The notes under the pieces: generated by a model | The model's database searches: none | Seen by the model: the letters and a program-made list of their open reading frames with translations, nothing else | Told to the model about the DNA's origin: nothing | Program-made: the position numbers and the translations under genes | Source: Lysobacter sp. BMK333-48F3 | Lineage (GTDB): Bacteria > Pseudomonadota > Gammaproteobacteria > Xanthomonadales > Xanthomonadaceae | Reading direction: 5' to 3' | NCBI RefSeq assembly: GCF_019733395.1 | Contig: NZ_JAIHOO010000001.1 | Coordinates: forward strand, 5,160,493 to 5,224,492 | Length of the DNA stretch: 64,000 bases | Part shown: piece after piece, positions 41,488-49,543 of the stretch | Layout of the letters: the number at the start of each line of letters is the position of its first letter | Position numbering within the stretch: position 1 is the first letter of the stretch

Positions 41488-43238
41488 CAGCGGACGGCTC
41501 CGGCAGCGGTTGCGGCAACGGGTTCGAACCGCAACGCCGCCAGGCCGGGCGCGCCCGACACCGATTCGACCACCAGCGTATTGCGCCCGCGCAGCAGGGC
41601 CGCGCGTTGCGGCCGGTTCGCCGGCGCCGGCGCCAGCGCTGCGCCGTTGACCCGGATGCGCAGCCGGCCCGGCGTACCGCGCCAGCTCAATCGATAATCG
41701 CCGGCGGCCTCGGCTTCGATCGTGTACTTGAGCCACTCGCCGGCCTGCATCGACGCCACCCGCAAGCCGTCGCCGTCGCGTTCGATATCGACACCGTCGT
41801 TGCGGTACAGCTGCGACCGGTTCCAGTCCGCATTCGGCTTGCCGCTTTCGTTGCCGGCGTCGAGGTCGAAGTAGGCCACGCCGTTGCGGCCGAGGTCGAA
41901 GTCCACCGCCGCCACTTCGCCGCCGCCGCGGCCGATCCGGTGCGGCTTGAACGGCAGGCTGCGGTCGTCGCGCGGCGCGCGCAGCCAGGCGTCGACCACA
42001 TCGGCACGGCGCAGGTTGTGCTCGAAGCGCACGTCGCGGCTGGCCAGGGTCAGCAGGGCCTCGCGCGCCTGCGCGCGGCTCGGCCGCGGCCCCTGGCCTT
42101 CCCAGTACGCCAGCACCCGCTTGTAGCCCGGATTGGCGACCACCTGCAGCGGATTGTTGTAGCGCAGCTTCTTCAGCGGCCAGTTGGCCCAGCCGATGCC
42201 CTCTCGCTCCAGGGTTTCGACCGTGCGCGCGAACCAGTCGTTGGAATTCTCGCCGGTCTCGCCCAGCCACAGCGGCAGATTCCAGCGCTCGCGCAGGGCC
42301 AGCGGCTCGGCGATGCTGTCGCGGCCGGTGCCGGTCCAGTACTTGTGGAAGCTCAGCACCAGGTTGTCGTCCCACAACCCGGCGTCGAGCACGCCGCGAT
42401 AGTTGTTGCCCCAGCAATTGCCTTCGACGATCACGATGTGGCGCCGGTCGACCTCGCGGATCGCCGCGGTGGTGCGCACCAGCAGCTCGCGCAGCGGCGC
42501 GTTGCCGGTTTCCCGGCAGCCGTTCCTGTCGCCCGCGTCGGCGAAGCCCCAGTTGGGCTCGTTGATCAGGTCGTAGCCGGCCACCGCGGGTTCGTCGCGA
42601 TAGCGCTGCGCCAGCCGGCGCCACAACGCGACCATCTTGTCGCGGTTGGCCGGCTCGTCCCACAGCGAAGGCGCGGACGGATCGCGGTCGGAGATATTGA
42701 GGTCGTTGCCCTGCCCGCCCGGCGCCGCGTGCAGATCCAGGATCACGTACAGGCCGTTGGCCTTGGCCCACGAGATCAGGGCGTCGGTGCGGCGGAAACC
42801 GTCCTCCAGCCAGGTTTGTTGTCCGGGTACCGGCTCCTTGGCCAGCGGCAGCGTGTACAGCTCGTAGTGCATCGGCAGGCGGACCGAGTTGAATCCCCAG
42901 GCCGCGATCGCGTCGATATCGTCCTTGCCGACGTAGTTGTCCAGCCAGGCCCGGTAGAACGCCTCGGCGTCCTCCTCGCCGATCAGGTCGACGACGCGTC
43001 GGCGGATCGCGTGCTGCATGCCGGGGCCGGTCAAGCCGAGCATGTAGCCCTCCTGCAGCATCCAACCGCCGAGGCCGACGCCGCGCAGGATCACCGGCCG
43101 CCCTTGCGCGTCGACGATCTGCCGGCCCTGCACGCGCAGGAAACCCTCGGCCCGGCTCGCGCCCGGCGCCAGCGCCAGGGCGACGGACAAGGCCAGCGCG
43201 GCCGCCGACCGCGCGGCGTTCGACGATATCGCGCTCAT
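41487..43238 (-). CDS. Secreted GH5 glucanase with C-terminal carbohydrate-binding domain
   Basis: A 583-residue exported enzyme. After a signal peptide (SAAALALSVALALAPGASRA) the GH5 barrel opens with VQGRQIVDAQGRPVILRGVGLGGWM. Barrel signatures are FNSVRLPMHYELYT, DLHAAPGGQ, the acid/base Glu227 in DLINEPNWGF and the nucleophile Glu327 in LWLGETGENSND. The LRGVGLGGWM start and DLHAAPGGQ motif are typical of exo-beta-1,3-glucanase-like GH5 members. The last 130 residues form a beta-sandwich (GVAYFDLDAGNESGKPNADWN, GEWLKYTIEAEAAGDYRLSWR), a CBM6/CBM35-like binding module. The start overlaps the Cupin_8 gene stop by three bases. Precise substrate is unproven. Confidence 0.82.
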   Translation of the reverse strand: MSAISSNAARSAAALALSVALALAPGASRAEGFLRVQGRQIVDAQGRPVILRGVGLGGWMLQEGYMLGLTGPGMQHAIRRRVVDLIGEEDAEAFYRAWLDNYVGKDDIDAIAAWGFNSVRLPMHYELYTLPLAKEPVPGQQTWLEDGFRRTDALISWAKANGLYVILDLHAAPGGQGNDLNISDRDPSAPSLWDEPANRDKMVALWRRLAQRYRDEPAVAGYDLINEPNWGFADAGDRNGCRETGNAPLRELLVRTTAAIREVDRRHIVIVEGNCWGNNYRGVLDAGLWDDNLVLSFHKYWTGTGRDSIAEPLALRERWNLPLWLGETGENSNDWFARTVETLEREGIGWANWPLKKLRYNNPLQVVANPGYKRVLAYWEGQGPRPSRAQAREALLTLASRDVRFEHNLRRADVVDAWLRAPRDDRSLPFKPHRIGRGGGEVAAVDFDLGRNGVAYFDLDAGNESGKPNADWNRSQLYRNDGVDIERDGDGLRVASMQAGEWLKYTIEAEAAGDYRLSWRGTPGRLRIRVNGAALAPAPANRPQRAALLRGRNTLVVESVSGAPGLAALRFEPVAATAAGAVR

Positions 43239-44242
43239 CGATTCAGCCCCTGCAGCAGGCGCGCGCGCAGCTCGCGCGCGCGCGCTTCGTCCAACGGCGC
43301 CAGCGCGCCGCGCGCGGCCTCCGGGATATGCGCCGGCGTATCCGCATCGGCGTCGAACACGTAATGGCGAAACGTCTCGCGCCAGATCTCGCGTTGCGCC
43401 GGCGGCAGGTCGCGCACGCTCATGATCGCGTGCAGCAGCGCGTTCATCGGCGTATCCATCCAGCGCGGCGACTGCCGCCACCAGTAGTTGACCAATACGT
43501 TGAAAGCGTCCAGCGCCTCCATGTGATGCCACCACATGCTCGGAATCAGTACCGCGTCGCCGGGCCCGAGTTCGGCGACCTGCGCATGGCGCATCGCCTC
43601 GGCGAAGCGCGGGAAGCGCCGGCGATCGGGCGCGGCGAAATCGACCAGGCTCACCGCCTGCCCGGCCGGGGTACGGTCGAGCGGCCCGATATACAGATTG
43701 CGCAACTGGTCCGGCGGAAACAGGGTCACCCGGCGGCGTCCGGCGACCACGCAGGCGATATTGTCGGGCACATCCTGGTGAGCGGGGATGCGGGTACGGT
43801 TGCCGATCCAGATGCTGGCCAGCGGCTGCAGCGCGCCGAAGCCGAGGTCGTTGTGCTCGCGCAGGCCCGGCAGCCAGGTGTCGATGGTGGTCGATCCGAC
43901 GTAGATCGTCGGCGGCGCCGGGTCGCCGGCATGGCGCAGCAACGCGTCCAATACGCCGGACAACGGCGCCTTGTGCTGCTCGAATCCGAAGCCGAGCAGG
44001 TCCGGCCGATAGGTGATGCGCCCGTCGGCGTCCGGCGGCGCGATGCTGACCGTCACCGCCGCGTCGCTGGCGTAGGCTTTCAGGTAATCGGCCGACGCCT
44101 GCGCCGAGGCCGCGCGCGCCAGCGGCCAGTGCGCCACCAGGCCGCGCAGCACGCAGGGGCGGTCCGAGCGCAGCAGCGCCTCGGGCAGCGCGGCCGGGTC
44201 GACGCCGCGCAGTTCCTCGATGGCTTCAACCACCGGCGGCAT
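43235..44242 (-). CDS. Cupin_8 (JmjC-like) domain protein of a sugar-uptake operon
   Basis: A 335-residue cupin-fold protein. It starts with PCVLRGLVAHWPLARA, the usual entry of Cupin_8 proteins. The metal-binding face is visible as RIPAHQDVPDNIACVVAGRRRVTLFPPDQ (His-x-Asp) and a distal His in IPSMWWHHMEAL, followed by VLVNYWWR. Such genes accompany SapC and TonB receptors in Xanthomonadaceae and Caulobacteraceae sugar loci, but the reaction is unknown. The gene overlaps SapC by 17 bases at its start and GH5 by three at its end. It is distinct from the JmjC-type protein encoded at 48556-49518. Confidence 0.78.
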   Translation of the reverse strand: MPPVVEAIEELRGVDPAALPEALLRSDRPCVLRGLVAHWPLARAASAQASADYLKAYASDAAVTVSIAPPDADGRITYRPDLLGFGFEQHKAPLSGVLDALLRHAGDPAPPTIYVGSTTIDTWLPGLREHNDLGFGALQPLASIWIGNRTRIPAHQDVPDNIACVVAGRRRVTLFPPDQLRNLYIGPLDRTPAGQAVSLVDFAAPDRRRFPRFAEAMRHAQVAELGPGDAVLIPSMWWHHMEALDAFNVLVNYWWRQSPRWMDTPMNALLHAIMSVRDLPPAQREIWRETFRHYVFDADADTPAHIPEAARGALAPLDEARARELRARLLQGLNR

Positions 44243-44957
44243 GGCGGCGCTCCAGGCGGTCGATCAGGTCGCGCAGCCGCGACAGCGAGGCCAGCGCCAT
44301 GTAGGCCGCTTCCAGGTACCCCGCCTGCGACAACGCATGCAGGGCCGCGCCATCGAGGCCGCGTAGGCGGCGCTCGTCGAGGGTGTGGAATCCGGACAGG
44401 CGGTGCTGAGTGCGCTCGTCCAGCCGGATCTCCAGCGCGAACGGCTCCAGCAGCTGATGGCGTTGCAGCGCGGCGAGAAAACCGGCCTCCTCGCCCAGCC
44501 CGTCGTGCAGGGCGCGCAGCAGCGAGGCCACGCGCTCCAGATAGGCGGTGCTGCCCCCGTGTTCGAGGAACAACGGCTGGCCCGCGGTTCCGCCACGCGC
44601 CACCCGCGGATGATCCAGGTCGATATGGACCATCGGCTCGTCCTCGGCGATGCCGATCCAGAACGGCAGCCGTTCGACCGCCATCGGCAGATAGTGCGCG
44701 TCCCAGCGTTCACCGCCCTCGCCCGCCGCGCCTTGCAGGAACAGGTTTTCGTTCTGGCGCAGGCCGAGCAGCGCCAGCGAGCGAAACCCGCCGTCCGCGG
44801 TTTTCTGGAAGACGATCGGATAGTGCGCCTGCAATTCGCGGAACTCGCCGAACCAGGCCGGCGCCAGCATTTCGTCGTCGCCGTAGCGGGCGCCGCGCGC
44901 GGTGATCACGCGCAGGTCGTGGTGCTCGACGTTGTTGAGCAGTACGGTTCGGGGCAT
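44226..44957 (-). CDS. SapC family protein
   Basis: A 243-residue SapC-family protein. Motifs: an N-terminal LLNNVEHHDLRVI, FGEFRELQAHYPIVFQK, LALLGLRQNENLFL, LPFWIGIAEDEPMVHIDLDHPRV and GEEAGFLAALQRHQLLEPFAL. SapC was named from the Campylobacter S-layer locus. In Xanthomonadales, SapC genes travel with TonB receptors and Cupin_8 proteins in sugar loci, where their role is unknown. ATG 44957 starts 101 bases after the TonB receptor stop, and the end overlaps the Cupin_8 gene by 17 bases. The frame is open much further upstream, antisense-like, and was not used. Confidence 0.85.
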   Translation of the reverse strand: MPRTVLLNNVEHHDLRVITARGARYGDDEMLAPAWFGEFRELQAHYPIVFQKTADGGFRSLALLGLRQNENLFLQGAAGEGGERWDAHYLPMAVERLPFWIGIAEDEPMVHIDLDHPRVARGGTAGQPLFLEHGGSTAYLERVASLLRALHDGLGEEAGFLAALQRHQLLEPFALEIRLDERTQHRLSGFHTLDERRLRGLDGAALHALSQAGYLEAAYMALASLSRLRDLIDRLERRHAAGG

Positions 44958-45058
44958 CGGAATTTCCGTGATCGGGACCAGCGCCGGCCGGAGCGCGCCG
45001 CCGACCGCCGCCTGCGCTGCGGGCGCAACGCGGCGGCGGCTTCGGCGCAAGACCGCGC

Positions 45059-48000
45059 TCAGAACTTGTAGCGCACGCCGAACATGTAGCGCGGTCCGTA
45101 TTGGTCGAACGAGTACAGCTGGCGCTTGTTGCGGCCGCGGGTGCGCATCGTCTCGTCGGTCACGTTGATGCCTTCCAGCGACAGCACCAGATTGTCGCTG
45201 ACCGCGTAGCTGACGTTCATGTCCAACTGGCCGTAAGCCTCGACGTAGATCGGGTTGGCGCCCTTGCCGTCGCCCAGCGAGGTCAGGAACTCGTCGCGCC
45301 AGTTGTAGGCCGCGCGCGCCTGCCACGGCCCCTTTTCGTAGAACGCGACCAGGTTGGCCGAATCGCTGAGACCGGTCATCGCGAACTGGGTGCCCAGGCT
45401 GCCGTTGTTGTAGGTCAGGCCCGAGTCGACGATGGTGTAGTTCGCGGCCAGGCCGAAGCCCGATTCGCCGAACACGTGCTGGATGTTGAACTCCCAGCCG
45501 TCGAGCGTATCGGCGCGGTTGTTGACCGGCTGGGTGATGTTGAACGCCAGCACCGGATCGGCGCCGAGGCCGCTGATGGTGCCGGTGGGGAAACCGTTGG
45601 AATCGGTCCCGGTCCTGACCACCCCGGGCTGGCCGTTGTAGGTGTTGAGGATGTAGTTGCGGATGCACGGCCGGTCGGTGCTGGCGCAGCCGCCGGCACT
45701 GATGGCCTGGTTCCAGTAGGCGCCGCCGGCGGGGGTGTGCAGGTCCGGATACGGGGTCTGCCGGCTGACCTGGTCGGCGATGAAATTGTCGATCTTCTTG
45801 CGGAAGTAGCCGAGCGACAGATAGCTGGACTCGCCGTAGTACCACTCGTAGGACAGGTCGAAGTTGCGCGACTCCAGCGGCTTGAGCGCCGGGTTGCCGG
45901 CGCCGCCGCCGCCGCCGTCGAAGCGCGCCTGGCCGCCGACGCTCAGCGCTGGGTTGAGGTTGTTCCAGTTCGGCCGGCCGATCGACTCGCCGTAACTGGC
46001 GCGCAGCTTCATGTCCTCGCGCAGGTCGATCGACACGTCCAGGCCCGGCAGCCAGTACTTGTAGTCGCCGTCGAGCTCGCGGAACTGCGAGCCGGCGTAG
46101 CGGATGATGAACTCGTTGGCCGCGACCCAGTCGATGCCGACCGGCGCCGGCTGCAGGGCCGAGGCCTTGACCTTGGTGCGCTCGTAGCGCACCCCGGCGG
46201 CGACGTGCACCGGCAGGGTCCAGTCGAAGCTGTTGCTCCACTGCAGATAGAAGCTGCGCGACTCCTCGCGCACCCGGCTGTCGCCGACGGTGCGGTTGGC
46301 GGCGCTGCCGGGCACGCGCGCGCCGCTGTAGTCGAACGAGGCGCGATAGTCGTCGCGCACGCCCTTGCCGCTGGCCACCCAGGCGTCTTCGGCCATCTGC
46401 CGCACCTGGTCGAAGTCGAACAGGAAGAAGGCGTCGGTGAAGCGCGGGTCGTTGGCGCCGCCGACGTCGCGGAAGTAGTCGCCCATGTGGGCGAGCTTCC
46501 ACACCGAGTCCGGGTAGTCGTTGGGGCTGGTGGCGCCGCCCCAGGTGTCGAGCTGGACGTGGGTGAAGGCGGAGCGGTTCTTGTAGTCGGTCGAAGCGAC
46601 GCCGAAGTCGAGCTTGGAATAGTTCTGGAACTGGTACTCGCCGCTGGCCTGGAACTGCTCGATCTGGGCGCGCTCGCGCTCGTTTCGGAACACCGATCCG
46701 GTCACCAGCATCTGCGCCGGGTCGATCGCGCTCGTCCCGTTCGGCAGGTGCAGGGTCAGGACCGGGAAATCGCGGCTGAAATCGATGGTGTTGCCGGCGC
46801 GGAAGAAGCCGGCGCTGGCCAGGGTGTTGTTCGAGCCGTAGGGGCTGTCGGGCGAGGAATCGGCGGTCGATCGGTGGTAGTCGAAGTTGAGCCTGAAGTC
46901 GTCGCTCAGGCGCCAGTCGACGTTGAGGCCCAGCGACTTGTTCTCGCGCTTGATCGCGCTCTTGCCCGCGCCGTTGGCGAAGTCGGAATTGCCGTTGTAG
47001 CGCTCGTCGTAGATCAGCGGCGAGGAACCCGAGCCCGGAGTCCACGAGCTCATGCCGGGGGTGAAGTTGAGCCACACCGACATGTCGTGGCGCATCTGCT
47101 CGATCTTGTTCTGCGAATAGGTGTAGTCGAGCGTGGTGGTGAGGTTGTCGGTCGGCGCCCACTGCAGGGTCAGCTGGCCGTTGAGGCGCTCGCGTTTGAC
47201 CGAGTTGACGCTGTAGCCCAGGCTCTGCGGCATCGAGTAGACGTCGTTCGGACCGGGCCGGTGGGTGATGTTCTCCGAACCCGGCTGGCCCGGCAGCGGC
47301 AAGGCCGAACCCGAGCCTTCGCCGCTGGCCAGCGGGGTGTCGAGGAACGGTCGCCAGCCGTTGCCTGCGGCGACGAAGGCCGAGGCCGAACCGGACTCGC
47401 GCTTGAGGTAGTTGGCGCTCAGCCCGATGCCGAAGCGGCCGTCGGCCGAGGTGGCGCTGAAGATGCCCGAGGCGTCGGGGGTGACCGAATCGCCGCGCAA
47501 GTCCCCCGGCAGATCGTCGTCGGAGGTGTCCCAGACGCCCTTGACGCCGACATTGGCGTGCACGCCCGGTTTGTCCAGCGGACGCGCGGTCTTGATGTTG
47601 ATGGTCGCGCCGATGCCGCCGGCGGGGGTGCTGGCGCGGCTGGTCTTGTAGACCTCGACCGCGGAAATCGACTCCGCGGCCAGGTCGCTGAATTCGAACG
47701 CGCGGCTGCCGGTGGCGGTCGGCATTTGCCGGCCGTTGAGCAGGACCATGTTGAAGTCGGGGCCGACGCCGCGCACGGTCACCCGCGAGCCTTCGCCGGC
47801 GTTGCGGTCGATCGACACGCCGCTGATGCGCTGCAGCGCTTCGGCCAGATTGGTGTCGGGAAACTTGCCGATGTCTTCGGCGGCGATGCCGTCGACCACG
47901 CCCTGCGCGTCGCGCTTGAGGTTCATCGACGAGGTCAGGCTGCCCTTGATGCCGGTGACCACGACGGTGTCCAGCGTGCGCGCCTCGTCTGCGGCGCCGG

Positions 48001-48142
48001 GCCGGCTCTGCGCTCCGGCCTCCGCCGCGGCCTGGGCGCCGGCCGCCGTTTCGGCGCTCTGCGCATACGCCGGCTGGCCCAGCGCCAGCAGCAATGCGGA
48101 CGTCAATACAGTGCGCTTCAGCGCGCCGCGCGTTTGCTTCAT
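45059..48142 (-). CDS. TonB-dependent receptor (Xanthomonas-Caulobacter carbohydrate type)
   Basis: A 1027-residue outer-membrane receptor. The signal peptide (TVLTSALLLALGQPAYAQ) precedes an Ala-rich spacer, a TonB-box-like DTVVVTGIKGSL, and the plug (about 70-190) with IGKFPDTNLAEALQRISGVSIDR, VRGVGPDFNMVLLNGRQMP and GGIGATINIKTARP. This plug type is the TonB-Xanth-Caul subfamily. The barrel ends with GPRYMFGVRYKF. It is the first gene of the operon leading to SapC, Cupin_8, GH5 and glk, so uptake of a glucan-derived oligosaccharide is likely. ATG 48142 has GGGGAGG upstream. Upstream in-frame sequence is promoter DNA. A LacI-type palindrome overlaps the promoter. Confidence 0.88.
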   Translation of the reverse strand: MKQTRGALKRTVLTSALLLALGQPAYAQSAETAAGAQAAAEAGAQSRPGAADEARTLDTVVVTGIKGSLTSSMNLKRDAQGVVDGIAAEDIGKFPDTNLAEALQRISGVSIDRNAGEGSRVTVRGVGPDFNMVLLNGRQMPTATGSRAFEFSDLAAESISAVEVYKTSRASTPAGGIGATINIKTARPLDKPGVHANVGVKGVWDTSDDDLPGDLRGDSVTPDASGIFSATSADGRFGIGLSANYLKRESGSASAFVAAGNGWRPFLDTPLASGEGSGSALPLPGQPGSENITHRPGPNDVYSMPQSLGYSVNSVKRERLNGQLTLQWAPTDNLTTTLDYTYSQNKIEQMRHDMSVWLNFTPGMSSWTPGSGSSPLIYDERYNGNSDFANGAGKSAIKRENKSLGLNVDWRLSDDFRLNFDYHRSTADSSPDSPYGSNNTLASAGFFRAGNTIDFSRDFPVLTLHLPNGTSAIDPAQMLVTGSVFRNERERAQIEQFQASGEYQFQNYSKLDFGVASTDYKNRSAFTHVQLDTWGGATSPNDYPDSVWKLAHMGDYFRDVGGANDPRFTDAFFLFDFDQVRQMAEDAWVASGKGVRDDYRASFDYSGARVPGSAANRTVGDSRVREESRSFYLQWSNSFDWTLPVHVAAGVRYERTKVKASALQPAPVGIDWVAANEFIIRYAGSQFRELDGDYKYWLPGLDVSIDLREDMKLRASYGESIGRPNWNNLNPALSVGGQARFDGGGGGAGNPALKPLESRNFDLSYEWYYGESSYLSLGYFRKKIDNFIADQVSRQTPYPDLHTPAGGAYWNQAISAGGCASTDRPCIRNYILNTYNGQPGVVRTGTDSNGFPTGTISGLGADPVLAFNITQPVNNRADTLDGWEFNIQHVFGESGFGLAANYTIVDSGLTYNNGSLGTQFAMTGLSDSANLVAFYEKGPWQARAAYNWRDEFLTSLGDGKGANPIYVEAYGQLDMNVSYAVSDNLVLSLEGINVTDETMRTRGRNKRQLYSFDQYGPRYMFGVRYKF

Positions 48143-48555
48143 CGAAATTCCTCCCCGAATGCCCACGATGCATGGCCGGGCAGGTGCTGCCCGTCCCCTC
48201 GACTGCCAGGGCCCGATTTGGCACGGCCATGACAGCGCTGTCAATTTCCTGGACAGAAGCGGTATTTCGATCAAGCAAAAAGCGTTTTCTCCGCCGTTTT
48301 TATTGCCGCGTCGCAACATGGAACGCGCGATGGCGCGGCAGGCGCCAGCGCAGCCGGGCCGCCCGGCGCATTGCGTCGCGCCGCGGTCGGGCCTGCCGCG
48401 AACGAGGATCCGCGCGGCCGGCGCCGACACGCGATCGCGGCGCCTCGGCGCCTTGTCGGAAACCGGCCCCGCCATGCTGTCGGCCCGGAGCGATCCGTGG
48501 CGATCCCCGCCCATCCATGCAATCCTTCGCTACTCCCGATACCGCTGAGGCCAGG
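48143..48555. promoter_or_regulatory. Divergent promoter gap between TonB receptor and JmjC gene
   Basis: A 413-base gap. The receptor side carries a TTGACA -35 box (minus strand, 48239-48244) with a weak CCAAAT at the -10 distance, plus the palindrome listed separately. The JmjC side has no clear promoter boxes; GAGG at 48547-48550 is the ribosome binding site. No small gene is seen. Confidence 0.45.
48230..48243. promoter_or_regulatory. LacI-type operator palindrome
   Basis: TGACAGCGCTGTCA is a perfect 14-bp palindrome with the central CG that marks LacI-family operators. It overlaps the likely -35 TTGACA of the TonB receptor promoter, so a repressor bound here would block the five-gene operon. 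No LacI-family gene is in this window. Confidence 0.65.
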
Positions 48556-49518
48556 ATGACCACGACGGAATGCGCGCGCCTGTTCGAGGGCCTCGTCGCC
48601 CCGATGTCGGCGCAGGAGTTCAAGGCCAGGGTATGGCCCGGCGAGCTGCATGTTTCGCACCACCCCAAGCCCGAGCTGGCGCCGTTGCTGGCGCAGCCCG
48701 AGCTGCGCGACATCGACGCGTTCTGCGCGGCCGGCAACGACGGCGGGATCCATATCAACTACACCCGCGAAGAACGCTTCCGGATCGAGCTGGACGCCGA
48801 CCCGGCCCATGCGGTCGCGCAATTCCATGCCGGCAATACCATCCAGATCCTCGACCTGAAGACCGACGAGATCCGGCGCTGGCACCGCGCTTTGGACGCA
48901 TCGCTCGGATTGATTCCCGGCACCACCGTGGTCAACGGCTTCACCTCCCTGCGCGGCAAGGGCATTCCCTGGCATTGGGACTCGCAGGAAGTGTTCGTGG
49001 TCCAGGTCCGCGGCCGCAAGCTGTGGCACGTGGCGCCCAACGACTACGTCGACTGGCCGACCGTCAACGGCATGCCCACCTCATCGCCGTCGCGGGAAAT
49101 GGCCATGCAGCTGAAGGCCCCGGCGCAGCCGATCCGCGAGCCGGAACGCTGGCAATCGGTGGAGATGCTGCCCGGCTCGGTGATGTACATGCCGCGCGGG
49201 TACTGGCACAAGGTCGAGCAGAATCTGGAAGAAAGCCTGCACCTGGTGCTGCAGGTGCGATTGCCGTCGTGGCGCGACCTGTTCCGCTTCATGCTCGACC
49301 ACGCGCCGCCGCTGTACGGCCTGGATTGGCGGCGGCCGACTTCGGCGCTGAGTCCGGAGAACCTGGCGACCGCCGCGCCGCGCGAATTCCAGGAACGCCT
49401 GGACGCGCTGAGCCAGCTGGCCGGCGGCGGCGGCCTGATGGCGATGGCGCAGCAGTTCTCCCGCCTCATCGACGGCGGCGGCCTGTACAAGGACATCGCC
49501 CCGGAAAAGAAGTACTGA
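48556..49518 (+). CDS. JmjC-like cupin oxygenase next to the NRPS
   Basis: A 320-residue protein of the Cupin_4/JmjC type (ribosomal oxygenase-like fold). The iron-binding triad is readable: His140 and Asp142 in IPWHWDSQEVFVVQVRGRKLW and His218 in YMPRGYWHKVEQ. HSLVLQV-like strands and an all-helical C-terminal part follow. Such proteins are Fe(II)/2-oxoglutarate hydroxylases. Converging on the NRPS thioesterase gene with a 25-base gap, it may hydroxylate a residue of the peptide. A role as ribosomal-protein hydroxylase, or in the sugar operon it diverges from, is equally open. ATG 48556 has GAGG five bases upstream; ATG 48517 is possible. Confidence 0.7.
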   Translation: MTTTECARLFEGLVAPMSAQEFKARVWPGELHVSHHPKPELAPLLAQPELRDIDAFCAAGNDGGIHINYTREERFRIELDADPAHAVAQFHAGNTIQILDLKTDEIRRWHRALDASLGLIPGTTVVNGFTSLRGKGIPWHWDSQEVFVVQVRGRKLWHVAPNDYVDWPTVNGMPTSSPSREMAMQLKAPAQPIREPERWQSVEMLPGSVMYMPRGYWHKVEQNLEESLHLVLQVRLPSWRDLFRFMLDHAPPLYGLDWRRPTSALSPENLATAAPREFQERLDALSQLAGGGGLMAMAQQFSRLIDGGGLYKDIAPEKKY

Positions 49519-49543
49519 GGCTGCGGCGCGCGGCGCGCCGCTC

